Shown here: positions 51,813 through 64,000 of the stretch, in pieces
How the letters are laid out: each line of letters opens with the position of its first letter
Numbering within the stretch: the first letter of the stretch is position 1
Position numbers and translations under genes: made by a program
Notes under the pieces: generated by a model
Database searches by the model: none
Told to the model about the DNA's origin: nothing
What the model saw: only the letters and a program-made list of their open reading frames with translations
NCBI GenBank assembly: GCA_963693365.1
Contig: CAVNZM010000008.1
Span: forward strand, 744,001-808,000
DNA length: 64,000 nt
Origin: Amoebidium appalachense
Lineage: Eukaryota; Ichthyosporea
Direction: 5' to 3'

Positions 51813-53929
51813 ATGGGAGGGAAAATTAGCGTGCAGCATAGTGCGCGGTTTATTCCACGCAACATAGTTGTATTCAATCACGACGACCGGGTGGTGTTTA
51901 TGGAGGTGGAGGTAGTCAAGGGTGAAGATGCAGCCAACGTCATTGACCCGCTCAAGTTTGGCCTGTTTAATAACAACCTGGACACGGCAATCAAGGCAAA
52001 GGTAGGGCTCTTTGTGGTGTTAATCTCGTTCCCCCTCGCACCCACATCCTCAAGGCTACATAAATTTGCCCTGCCACCCGTCCATCTCACGCTCTCCCCC
52101 CCCCCCCCCCCCCCTCCTGCCCTCCCCCCACCCGCTCTTGTAGTTTGTCCTTTGGTGCCTCCTCCCTCTAACGTATACTTCGCCCCCCGTCCCCCCCCTT
52201 CGACCCCTGCCGCCTCGCCCCCCGAGCCTCTCTCCTTCCCCTACACCACTCCCTCCTTGCTCGCACCCGGGCTGCATCTGCACGCGTGCTTTGGTGGAGA
52301 CATCCTGCACTTTCTCCAAACCCATGGATTTTAGAAGTTTGCCAGCACTTTTTTTCACACAATCTTCTCCCTGATCAAATTGTTAGACGTCTTGGTGCTC
52401 TCTCTCTCCCCCAAAGCGACCAGTTAACAGGCAGACCATTGATGTTTCGCTGTTCTCGCTTCGCTTATGGGCCAGGAGATGCACACGCAAAAGAAGTTCC
52501 TGCAAGCTAAACTGGTCTTTAAAGTGGGTCACTTTTCCCTGTTCCATTGTCATTTTTCCTGCTGGTTTGCACATGCTATGTAAGTGTGCCTAAGACTGTG
52601 TGGTGCTGCAGATCACCCAAGATGTGATATATGGACTCCGGCACGTAGTGTACCTGGTCGAGTCCACGTCCCCGGCAGTGCCTCTTGCACCAGATAAGGG
52701 TGGCCGTTTAGACGAGGACTCTGCCCGGCAGTTAGTGGTATGTGCACTTGCTTCATGTTTTGCTGACTCGGGGGTGTAGCTTACACATTCCCCCCTTTCC
52801 CCCCCCCCTCCCCCCCCTCCCTCCCCTCCCCTTCCCCACCCCCACCCCCACCGAATCCCCTCTCTCTCTCTCTCCCCCCCCCCCCGTCGTTTTGTGCTTC
52901 TTCCGGCCCTGTCTTCTCACCCCTAGGCATTTTTATCTGTTGCGGCGTTTATACTTCCGTTGTCACCCTTCCACTATTGTGTGCTCTTCTTCTTGTCTTC
53001 ATAATATTCGAACATCCCCCTCCCCTCCCCCCCTTCAAATGCATGCTCTCCTAGGTTCCCTTCCTTATCAAATTGATCAACATATATTACCCTTTGTTGA
53101 TTCCTTACACAAGCTATTTCGATTTTCTCTCGTGCCGTCACCCCATGTGTGTACTCCCCCTTGTCCCTTTCACCCTCCCACCCTCTGTCTCTGTCTCTGT
53201 CTCTCTCGTCCCCCCCTCCCCCCGGGCCCCCGTTCCTCTCATTCTCCCTTCCTCTCCCTCTTTTGCTTTTTCTCTCACTCTCTTCTCACTGTGTTTCCTT
53301 TTTCTTCCCCCTCTTCTCTCCTGCCTCCGACCTCCCCCACACCCCTTCCCTCCCCTCCAACAACACTCCCCCTCCCCCCCTCCCCCGCCCCTCCCTTTCT
53401 CTATTCTTCCCCCCCATCCACCGCTCACCCTTTTTGGGTGGGGTGGGGTCCAATAGTGGCACCGAACACAAAGCACCAATTAGTACCATCTGCACATGAC
53501 CCATGCAGTTGTGCTGGTGGGCGGACAAGGGTGTGGGCTTGTTTTGGGGGTGTTTTTTTGAGGGGGGGAAAGGAGGTGGGGAGGGGGGGAGGAGGGGGGG
53601 ATACACGCCACGATGAAAAACATATCAATAGAAACGGAGCAATGGCATCCACACGAACCACGTCGATGGATGATGCAACATCCAGCTCACACCGTCCCAA
53701 CCATTAGGGGCTGCTAGCCATCAGCGAGACACACTTTGGGGATTTCCGGCCGCAGGAAGACAGTTACATCATCACACTGCGGCCCATCAACCAGCTGCAC
53801 CGCAAGTTCAGCCAGGGCTACAGGGCCTTCCACTACATCCTCGACAACAGCCACGAGCTGCTCATGGCATTCACCATGGACGTCAGGCCGATCCCTGCGT
53901 ACGTGCCCGTGCCTGTCTGTCTGTGCGAA

Positions 53930-53983
<54 letters not shown>

Positions 53984-54057
53984 AATACAGTGAAGAACTT
54001 GCTCGGAGGAGAGGTTGGGAAGAGGAAGGGTGGATTGGGAAGGGTGCTAATCGCTGT

Positions 54058-54088
<31 letters not shown>

Positions 54089-54490
54089 AGAGGGGGGGGG
54101 GGGCACAATGGAGAGGTCTGAAGATGTAGGAGAGGTGGGAGAGCTGTGGGGAAGTACCCCCGTGAAGCTAAGGTGTTGGGGATGAACTGCTGATTTTGGA
54201 TTTGGTTACTATTGTGTGATGTGGAGACTGGGAAAGTCATGTGTGGTTTATGTGGCACAGAAACGAGCTGATGGCAGGACGTGCTTGGTTGGGGAAGTGC
54301 TGGGTGGGGTAGTGGGGCGTGATTGAGAGGAGCATGATGGGGCATGGGTTTGTTTTTGTTTGGTGTGTTTGTGCTTGTGCATGTGTGCGTGTGCGCTTGT
54401 CGGTGGGTGGGTGGGTTGGTGGGTGGGCATGCATGCATGTAGCTGTATGCGCATGTGTGTGCGTGTGGGTGGGTGAATGGGTGGGTGGGG

Positions 54491-54573
<83 letters not shown>

Positions 54574-55042
54574 CGTGTTTTCTTGTTTGCCGGTGTTTGT
54601 ATGACTGTTACAGTTGAGTACCTCTGTGTTTGTATGACTGTTACAGTTGAGTACCTCTGTTGCCAAACCTACCTGTTACTTCCTTTCTCTTCCGTTTTTG
54701 GATGCAAGGTTTCTTTCTTCTTTTCTCCTCATGCTCTTCTCTGCACATAACCCTTTTTGTTGTTGTTTCATGCAAATGAGGTCTTATTCAAGTAGGAAAG
54801 CCATTGTGCAATCGAGATAGAAACTTTGCTGCCGAAACCACATGGAAAGGGTTGTGGTGGTCCTTGCCCCCCCCCCTCCCCCCCCCCCCCCCCCTCCCCC
54901 CCCCCCCCCCCCCCTCGACATTCTCTCCTCGACATTCTCTCCATCTTCTTTTTGGCCGTTTGTGCCTACTGCCTCATCAACTTACTCTATCGTTGTTCGG
55001 TCTCCAGATGCATTTTTGTTTGCTTTTTGCTTTTTTCGCACC

Positions 55043-55080
<38 letters not shown>

Positions 55081-55153
55081 AAAGAAATTTCGGCATTGAA
55101 TCTGTTTCTAAGGTGTGTGATGGGAGCTCCACGCGATGTTGCCGTATGCTCAG

Positions 55154-55207
<54 letters not shown>

Positions 55208-55975
55208 AAAAAAAAAAAAAAAAACTACTCGATTTTTGTTGGTTGGGCAGTTCCTGTCCGGTGCAGTATATCCCTCCCCCCCGCTCCCCCCCTCTCTCTC
55301 TCTCATGCACACAGACACACAGATATATGTTGTTGTTTCTCTGCCTGATACTCGAACCTTTATTACCTAGTTGTGCTAGTCTACCAACATCATTTTGTGC
55401 CGTGCAGGAACAGCAACAGCCAAAACCGCATGTCAACGCTGCTGGCCAAGGGCAAGGGCCTCAGTGCCAACCTGCTCAAGAAAAAGGTTACTGGCAAGCT
55501 GCGGGCCCACCTGTCCCACAACCTGCAGTATGCGGACGAGATCCACGCAGCAATCACCAGAGAGTCCATCAACGAGTCAAGACGGGCCAGTGAGAGTGCT
55601 GAGTACGAAAAGAGGCCAGAGGAGGTGGTGATATCGGCTAGCGGCACAATCACCCTGCAGCAAGGGGTGGCAGGCGGTGCGGCAGACGGGAAGAAGACAC
55701 AGAGGCATGGGGAGGAGGGGCTGGGCAGCGCCAGGGGCACACTGGCCAGGTCGGCCAGCAACGAGACCATCCGCACAAAGGATGCTGCCGTCAAGTACTC
55801 GGCAACTGAGCCCGTCAGGGGGTTTGCTGGCCCCAAATGGACACCGGCGGGCCAGAGGAGGGCCGATGCAATGGCCGAGAGGTTTCCGAATTTTGCGGCG
55901 CTGATGAAGGCATTTAAGGTGTTTGCGGTGTTAATGGCTACCCTGCTAATCTGGTTGGACCACAGGTCGGGGTAG
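51813..55975 (+). CDS. unrecognised 357-residue protein, myristoylation-type N-terminus and C-terminal anchor (4 exons)
   Basis: Exons: 51813-52001, 52612-52737, 53708-53898 and 55408-55975. Donors are GTAGGG, GTATGT and GTACGT; acceptors are TGCAG, TTAG and TGCAG. Phases 0, 0 and 2 fit perfectly, giving 1,074 nt from ATG to TAG. The start MGGKISV fits the N-myristoylation pattern (Gly2, Ser6). Exons 1-3 encode a beta-rich globular part (PRNIVVFNHDDRVVFMEVEV; YGLRHVVYLVES; SYIITLRPINQLHRKF; FHYILDNSHELLMAFTMDV). Exon 4 adds basic, low-complexity sequence (LLKKKVTGKLRAHL, Ser/Gly/Glu-rich) and ends in a hydrophobic stretch of about 18 residues (FKVFAVLMATLLIWL) five residues before the stop, as in tail-anchored proteins. 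I do not recognise the family. Membrane association is inference. Confidence 0.82.
53932..53980. repeat. (TG)n microsatellite in intron 3 of the four-exon gene
   Basis: About 24 TG units, 35 bases after the exon 3 donor. The same intron holds a longer TG array at 54494-54572 and a 35-base direct duplication at 54595-54664 (GTATGACTGTTACAGTTGAG, twice). Confidence 0.93.
54870..55224. repeat. C, G and C-A homopolymer blocks in intron 3
   Basis: C runs at 54868-54914, a G run at 55045-55078 and a C run of about 43 nt (55155-55197) directly joined to about 27 A residues (55198-55224). Confidence 0.9.
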
Positions 55976-57100
55976 GAGGGAGCAGCGTTGCGCAATTATG
56001 GTGCATTTGTGTGATTTAGTGGGCACAGCTATGTAGTTTGGCTCTTGATGACAGAAGGAATATTTGAAATGGTATGAATGCCTAGAAAGCCTGCCAAGCG
56101 AATGTATGCACATACTGTGCGTTTGGATAATCTTTCGTGCAAGTGAGCAAGCGTGACCTGCCAATATTGGCGGCAAAACTATGCAGTATGATGCTTGGTG
56201 GTTACGACTGACTGTTTTGGAATTGTAATGAAGGCCCTCAAATGCATATTATCGTGGTGCTAGAGCCGAGTCATAAAAGTTAGGTTTGCACCATGATGCA
56301 CAAATTGAATGCAGGAACCCATACAACGGTTCAGAATGCAACAAGTCTAAAGTTTGTTAAAGGTTATGGGATGGATGGATGGTGGATGGTATTAATGGGG
56401 CGGGGACCCCCGGGCGGGGAGGGGGGAAGTCCGCTTGTGACGGTTAGAGTGTGCTAAAGTCACACAGCCGTGTGTGTAGTCAGGGCCGCGGAGTTGCCGG
56501 GCCCCATGCATATGTATGTATTAATATCATGTACACGGATACAACATTAATATTAACGACTTCAGAATCAAAATTACTACCACATACAATGGTCGCAAAT
56601 ACTGCCCAATCTCAGATTTCCAGAATAAATACTTCGCAATCTTGCAGCCCGTGGTGCCAGTCAGTGGTTGATGGTGGCATCCCCCGTGCCGTATGTAGGC
56701 TGATCCGGCAGCCAATCTCATACCGCAACTATAAATGTTCTGGCCATCCGAGATATACGGTATGGGTTAACGTTAGAGCTGTTTATTCTGGGCACAGAGA
56801 CACACAAGCCCGGGGGGCTTCGTTAGTATGTCCCCGCAGTGTGCTAAAAGGTACATGGATGGGCCGTTGTTGTTTATCATATGCATCCAACGTTGTATAT
56901 AGGTACGGCCTCACGTGACAAATCAAACAGGCTGTCAATTAATTATGTAGTTATAAGTCGACGTCACCGTTTTTGCTTTTTTGCTTTTTTATGCTTTTGT
57001 TTTTCCAACGAGTACTCTTACCTGCGACAACATAGATATATGTACTGTACCGTACCGGGCCGCCGGGGCAGAACAGTCAGCGGGTAGTAAATGAGGGATT
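55976..57100. other. 3' flank of the four-exon gene, nothing definite
   Basis: No AATAAA close to the stop and no clear gene. A plus-strand frame at 56451-56918 (155 codons) is open but shows no domain or splice context and is probably chance. A GGAT repeat lies near 56370. Confidence 0.4.
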
Positions 57101-57213
57101 CAATCATTGCACTAGTCGAATACGGTTGACTTGCACTTTACTGGTAACTTTCATGATGCCCCGTGGATAATGGAGAAGGGGGCACTCAGAAATTCGTAGA
57201 GGAGAAAGGAAAA

Positions 57214-57261
<48 letters not shown>

Positions 57262-57540
57262 GGGGGGGGGGGGGGGGAAGGGAAGGACTCTGAGAGGAGG
57301 GGGTCGAAGACGATGCCCATAGCATTGGTGCAGCCATATAATAAATAATCAGATGCTGAGACAAAGATTTAAAATTTCGATGTTAAGTTCCAGTGGAGAT
57401 TTATGTAGTCTAAGACCACCATTAAACTGTAATCTGTCAGAGTATTCCCCCATGTGATCATGATATCCAACAAGGTGATAGCAGCCTCGGGGGGAGGGGA
57501 GGAGGGGGGTAGAGGGGGGGGGGGGGGGGGGGGGGGGGGG
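57214..57540. repeat. poly-G tracts including a 47-nt run
   Basis: G run 57214-57260 is followed by 57262-57277 and, 230 bases on, 57513-57540 and 57542-57554. Confidence 0.9.
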
Positions 57541-57959
57541 AGGGGGGGGGGGGGCGCACTAACTCGGAGCGAGTGGTGGATCCCCCCCACCGGTCCCACC
57601 CTCCCCCTGCTATACAGGGTTAGGCCGAGTTCAAGATCACGTGAATTTTGGCTCCAGCCAGCCAGAATCATGTTTCCAGACCCCCCTAGCCCACAATAGG
57701 AAAAGGAGAAAATATTAATTTTCCGATGATATGTTTTGGGGCCTAGCCCAATAGAATCTTCTATTTTTTCTAGCGTTATAATCCTAAATTCGGAAAATCT
57801 TAAATTTAGCCTACCCCTATAGGAGGGTACTAACTCAAGCGGGTGGTGGGTCCCCTCCCACCCCACCCTTCTCCTGCGCGGACCCCCCTCCCCCCAACTC
57901 TGGGGAAAAAGACACTTCACAGTGCTACTAAACAGGGCCCAACCATATCGGCAGAGGCA

Positions 57960-58275
57960 ACTTGCAAAAAAAATTATCCTGCAAAAACCAGCATAATTGT
58001 TGTGAAAAAGCAGAATTATTTTGCAAAAGCAGAATCTTTCTGCAAACGCAGAATTATTCTGCTTTTGACACCAGGATAAACTTGCTCCAGGCAGAATATT
58101 TCCGGCTTTTAGCAGAATAATTCTACTTTCAGCAGAATACTTTTTCTGTTTGCAGAATAATTCTGCTTTTGCTGAATAATTCTGCTTTTGCTAAAATAAT
58201 TCAGAATGATTCTGCCATATGCAGAATAATTCTGTGTTTAAACAGCTGAATTTTTTTTTGCTCGGAGCAAGTTGA
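57960..58275. repeat. array of palindromic AGAATAATTCT motifs inside an inverted repeat
   Basis: About a dozen copies of GCAGAAT-ATTCTGC-type motifs occur in 300 bases, many as perfect palindromes (AGAATAATTCT near 58110-58250). The densest part is bracketed by ACTTGCTCC (about 58080) and its inverse GGAGCAAGT (about 58264). There is no open frame. It could be a foldback or non-autonomous element, or a palindrome-driven expansion. Confidence 0.7.
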
Positions 58276-58285
58276 CTGATGTGGT

Positions 58286-58287
<2 letters not shown>

Positions 58288-58329
<42 letters not shown>
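58288..58329. repeat. 42-nt poly-C tract
   Basis: Pure C run 15 bases right of the palindromic array. Confidence 0.92.
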
Positions 58330-59268
58330 AGCCTCTTCAAAATCGAGCTTCCCTTAGTCCCTTTGGGCGTACCCCCGTGGCATCGTGAGCCACCGTGTGA
58401 TAGAGTGCCCAGTAGAACTAATTATGAATACTAACATCTTGTAGCGATATCTGACCACGGCAGCCTGCCATCGTGCTAAACAATAACCAATACCAGGTGT
58501 CAAGGGGCCTTGCAGCTCCGCACTGCCCAGTGCACCACCAATATTGAATCCCACCCGCTCCGCATAAAGGAGCATTGGTGGGCCGCTGGTTGAAGCTTGC
58601 GAAACGTGCGAAGTATCCTAAGGAAGATGCTTGGTAAAAGTGTTTAGCCTGCTAGATGTTACAAGTAACGGAGCCTGACGGACAAAATATTTGTGTTCTG
58701 CAAATTAAGGTCCAAGTGTTTGATATCTGGTTCAGAGGTTCGTCTGCCCTACACGTTTATAGACACACATAGTGAAAACCCCAATCTCATCCTAAAAAAA
58801 TACTCCCCACACATTGTACATGTACAGGTGAGGTGGCCAAACAACTGCAAAGCCTTTTATATTAAACCGGCGACAAGAAATACTACCATAAATGGTAGTT
58901 CTTATTATTGAAGTCGTTACGATTGGCAACCCATTATGCTAAAGTCACGCTTCCACACAAGCACGACTGTAAATAACACTAAATAGTTTTATAATATCTA
59001 GTAGCACAAATGAGAGCCTGTCAGCTATTACCTCATTGGCCTTTCGAGGTCAGGTAGCACAATTGGCTCTGTGCCGCCGGGGTGGCTGCTTTTTCATGCA
59101 TCATAGACGATGGTGCCCTTAAATATGCCTCACTCATGGCACCGTGATTGTGTTGCGAGGGGGCTTGTATTACTGTATTGTACCATATTCCTTAAGCCAA
59201 CACCATGGTAAATTGACCGTAACCCCCCCCCCCCCCCCTCCCCCCCCCCCCCCCCCCCCCCCCTCTCC

Positions 59269-59311
<43 letters not shown>

Positions 59312-59999
59312 ACCTTCGCCCCCCTCTCCCCATTTCCGAAGTCCCGCCCGCATGGTATGTATGCATGTGAACTTGGCGCCTCACAAATCACTACAGATTT
59401 ACAATTTACATCCACTTCTTGTAGTACAAGATGTGATGCTGCCACTGTGCCTGGGAGACTGCGTCTTGCTATCATTGACCATGTGCCCAGACATGCCCAT
59501 ATTTTCAACCAAGCATGAGCCTCTAGCTCGACCCTGAAAGGCTCAAGCTTGAAGTTGGAGTTGTGTATCATCCTCGCCATATCTATTTGGAGCCGTGGTG
59601 CTTCTCACGGTTGGGCTACTGAGCTGAAATGCCATATTCCACCAAGTTTGCCAGAGGGACAAAGTATCTGGCTTCACTACTACCATCTTATCCTGTCTAT
59701 TTTTGGCCCCCAGGTGGCTGAGACCTGAGCCTGTGAGACTTCGTCAACGTTCGTACGTGTAGTCGTGTAGGGGTTTATGCTGTTTACTCGAGGCAAAGAG
59801 AGACCAGTCTCAGGTATGGGGGGGGGGTTTGCTCGGAATATCCCCTCTGCGGTATATCATGATCAAGTACATAGATGTCGGGTGATGATTATATAAAGTT
59901 TACTTTCTCTACGAGGCACCATAAAGACTAAGAAAACCAATTAGTTGGGTTCCCCGTTTTTTTTTTTTTCCGGGTTCCCCTGGGACACTCGGTATCAGC
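58330..59999. other. no supported gene
   Basis: C runs at 59223-59312. A minus-strand frame at 59580-59170 has about 90 non-repetitive residues (start MARMIHNSNFKLEPF) but no family match or splice evidence. Otherwise nothing is seen. Confidence 0.4.
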
Positions 60000-60000
60000 T

Positions 60001-60001
<1 letters not shown>

Positions 60002-60085
<84 letters not shown>
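60002..60085. repeat. (TG)n microsatellite
   Basis: About 41 uninterrupted TG units. Confidence 0.95.
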
Positions 60086-60086
<1 letters not shown>

Positions 60087-60830
60087 AGAATTTTGTAAAT
60101 GTGTTTCTCAAGCCAATCAATACATCTAATAAACAGGTCATAGCTACGCGTGTTTAGTTTATAAAATCAAGGATGTTGTAATTTTCAGGTAGGCTATCTT
60201 TCTGGGTGTCTGTTGTGAATGTGTCGTGGGTGTGTTGCGGTATTATGTGGTCTATCAAACTACATTTGGCGATACATGATCGTTTAAACTGGTGTGTGTG
60301 TGTGTTGTTTGAGCATGTAAACGATGCCACCTTATACTTATTAGATCTCCACTGTATAGCACGTGTACAGTAAAAGCGTCACGTAATTGATCAATAATAC
60401 CATCAGCTAGAGAGACCAGTTCTACAGGAAGGTAATATGTATTTAGGTGTTATACATTTGCGAGTGCCATATTTGGCAATATGGTTAAGGCGGCCATGTA
60501 TGTATGTATTTGAAATGATGTATTTTATGTATTACAGTATGCGTGTGTGTGTGTATATATATGTACGCCATGTATGTACATGTGTGTACTATCTTACTAT
60601 ATACATATCATGATATGATGATGACTGTGTGACACTGTGTGTGTGTACGTATCTGCATGCATGAAATATTTGCAAGTACCAAAGGAAAAATATATACATG
60701 CTAAGCACAGGCTATGATAACTGAGTGTAACATCACTGTTCAATCACAGTCACAACACTCACGGTGCCATAGGCATAGACAACACGAGTCACAACACGAG
60801 TATGATCATGAACTAACGAACCCCCCCCCC
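60086..60830. other. AT-rich stretch without genes
   Basis: AT-rich DNA with short TG and TATA/TGTA runs (60540-60620). No open frame or RNA gene is supported. Confidence 0.4.
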
Positions 60831-60949
60831 CCCAACACACACACACACACCTCCTCCATGCCCCCCCCCTCACCCCCCCCGCCCTCCCCGCCCCCTTCCA
60901 AACCCAAACACCAACCCCCCAACCCCCTCCGGGCAACTGGACCCCACGC

Positions 60950-61845
<896 letters not shown>

Positions 61846-62134
61846 CTATATTATCTCAGTGAGTTACTCGAATTTAAGTAACTATTACTGAGTTAGATAT
61901 TTTTGAATCTTGGGGGCCGGGGGGAAGGGGGGGGGGGGGAGGGGGGGGGGGGGGGGGAGGGGAGATTTGGGACCATGTACTGGACCAAGTGGGTCCTCTC
62001 CCCGCTCCCCTCTCTCTCAAACACTCCCTTTCAGTAGGAGGGGAGGGGCGGGGAGGGGGACCACTCAGTGACCTTCGGAAGGAGGGGTTGAGGGGGGGAT
62101 AGTTTTGCCAAACTCGGTGACCGTGTGGTGGAGT

Positions 62135-62540
<406 letters not shown>

Positions 62541-62624
62541 GCGTGTGCACGAACCCCCAGTGTATCTGTGCACGTTTTTCAAGGCTTTGATGAAGGTCTT
62601 ATTCAGTACCGATGGCAGTTGGGC

Positions 62625-62901
62625 GGGAGGGGAGGGGGGGGGGGGAGGGGGGGGGGGGGGGGGGTATGGGGAGGGGAATTCGGAGGCTGCCAGTGACTCA
62701 GAGGGGGCAGGGGTGGGGAACTTCGGGGAAGGGGGGGGGAGGGGGGGGGAGGGGAGAAGGAGGCGGGGGGGGGGGGGGGTCGGGGGACTGGGGCGGGGGG
62801 AATGGCCCGGAAGAGGGGGAGCAGGGGGGAGGGGGGGACTCCGAGGGATGGGTTAAGGGGGAGGGGCCGCGGCAGGGGGGCGGAAGAAGGGGGGCCCGCG
62901 G

Positions 62902-62935
<34 letters not shown>
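62625..62935. repeat. G-rich tract with multiple poly-G runs
   Basis: At least eight G runs of 8-35 nt in 310 bases on the plus strand. It is strongly G-quadruplex prone. Gly-rich and Pro-rich frames through it are artefacts. Confidence 0.88.
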
Positions 62936-62937
<2 letters not shown>

Positions 62938-63624
62938 CCCTATAATAAGCATATAAGTTGGGCACGGTGACTATGACATATTCTTTCTCAAAAGAACTCG
63001 GCAAAGCAACAAATAGCCGCCGTGGCTGAGCCGCTCCGCGGCCGCCAGAGTCGATTGCTAAGCTACAAAATCAATCCGGCGCCAAATTCAATTAATAATA
63101 AGGGATCATCACGTAAGGGCCACCGTATTGCCCAACCGAAGTTTTCGGGCATGGCATACCATAAGGCATTTGCGTAAATTGTAGCCAATCAACTTACAAA
63201 GCACTTAACATTCTTTAAATTCTTTTATGAACATCAGGGTGTATTATATATAAGATGTAGATGTACGGAATACCAGATAACATTGGGGGGGAGGGGGGGG
63301 GGGGGGGGGGGGGGGGAATGTGCTGTTTATTAACGACATGTAGGTGAGCTGTGATGAGATGTCGGCACCAAGGCCAACAGTACTTCCACCCAACAAGATA
63401 TACATGTAAAAATCGATGTTACACTTACATCATACAGATTCTTATGTGGAGATATAACGTATCAGATAGACATCGTATGTGGAGATATAACGTTTTTTTT
63501 TGTGTTTTTTTTTACCGCACAAAATTCTGGGGATGGACATCACAGCAGCATATATGCGCAGACTCTTGTTTGTTTTCTGAGTGGGTCCAGCCGCTTAAGG
63601 TTAATTTAATACTTTACACCTTTA
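62936..63624. other. non-coding stretch near the right edge
   Basis: A short tRNA-like A-box match (TGGCTGAGCCGC near 63023) with a weak B-box-like GAGTCGATTGC 26 bases later, a G run at 63286-63316, and an 18-base direct repeat (TATGTGGAGATATAACGT at 63444 and 63476). No gene is supported. Confidence 0.4.
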
Positions 63625-63639
63625 TTAATATTTATTATG

Positions 63640-63830
63640 CTTCTTAGCTTCTACTACATCCTCGTACATAACCGAGAAGCCTCTTAGGAAGGGACCCAAA
63701 ACGGGAAACACAAATCCGGAAGGTGAAGTGCTGATTCCTACCCTGATCAGCTTGATGTTTATTGGCTCAGTTACTCTTCCCGAATCCCGTTGGAATGTGA
63801 TAGCCTGGCAGGCTCTTGGGCTGCCAGGCC
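63640..63830 (-). CDS. possible terminal exon of a gene entering from the right
   Basis: The minus-strand frame ends with TAA just before overlapping AATAAA-type signals on the minus strand (near 63625-63645). The last 58 residues look coding (SGRVTEPINIKLIRVGISTS, then FVFPVLGPFLRGFSVMYEDV). The acceptor is uncertain. A CAG near 63800-63830 within CTGCCAGGC repeats would suit. Upstream codons (to 63936) are less convincing. The family is not recognised. Confidence 0.33.
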
Positions 63831-64000
63831 GCTGCCTGGCAAGCTGACTCTGACGGTGACTTGAGTCTTTTTTGTTCAGCTTACGAGGTCTGTGTGGCAG
63901 TCTGGGTGCTACAGTAGTCACTTGTGAGTTCAGCAAATTATCATAGTGCCAGTTTATTTACATCTTTTTTTCCGGATTAGCGTTTTACTCTCAATACTAC

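Noticed and set aside
56451-56918. 155-codon plus-strand ORF downstream of the four-exon gene
   Set aside because: No recognisable motif, no splice partners, and AT-rich codon use unlike real exons here.
63015-63060. tRNA gene suggested by an A-box-like TGGCTGAGCCGC
   Set aside because: The B-box is poor and too close (26 bases), and no cloverleaf could be folded by eye.

Overview
This is a nuclear chromosome fragment of an intron-rich eukaryote. Coding parts are GC-rich and are cut into short exons (41 to about 630 nt) by canonical GT-AG introns. The non-coding DNA is crowded with very long mononucleotide C or G runs (up to 58 nt), (CA/TG)n arrays and minisatellites. No bacterial-type genes, operons, CRISPR arrays or rRNA genes are visible. 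The species cannot be named from sequence alone. A GATOR1 subunit of the Iml1/DEPDC5 family, a TRANK1-type helicase and a retroelement primed by a vertebrate-type initiator-Met tRNA would suit an opisthokont-like protist, but that is a weak inference.

Layout, left to right. (1) 246-472, minus strand: probable last exon of an unrecognised gene. (2) 1858-11797, minus strand: a full-length Ty3/gypsy-type LTR retrotransposon with 4-bp target duplications (AGAG), two short LTRs whose first 196 bases look identical, an initiator-Met primer-binding site, a proline-rich gag-like region with Cys/His residues but no recognisable capsid, then protease, reverse transcriptase, RNase H, integrase (D-D35-E plus GPY motif) and a proline-rich tail ending in a small aromatic domain. 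Several single-base frameshifts break its reading frame. (3) 14707-39112, plus strand: an Iml1/DEPDC5 gene in about 41 exons, encoding about 1,450 residues without a visible break. Its 5' end was not found. One intron carries a 224-bp MITE. (4) 40737-44689, minus strand, with candidate upstream exons to 50246: a TRANK1-like superfamily 1 helicase with an in-frame TAG and at least one clear frameshift, so probably a decaying copy. (5) 51813-55975, plus strand: a complete four-exon gene for a 357-residue protein with a myristoylation-type N-terminus and a C-terminal hydrophobic anchor, family not recognised. (6) 55976-64000: mostly gene-free repeat DNA with a foldback array, a large inverted (CA)/(TG) palindrome and a possible terminal exon near the right edge.

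The genes do not form a pathway. The Iml1 product is expected to act in GATOR1, the Rag-GTPase GAP complex that restrains TORC1 when amino acids are scarce. It and the helicase gene converge on a 1.6-kb gap. The upstream helicase exons and the four-exon gene point away from each other across 50247-51812. Exon boundaries were read by eye from GT/AG signals, codon phase and remembered family alignments. Homopolymer lengths are as assembled and could be inaccurate.
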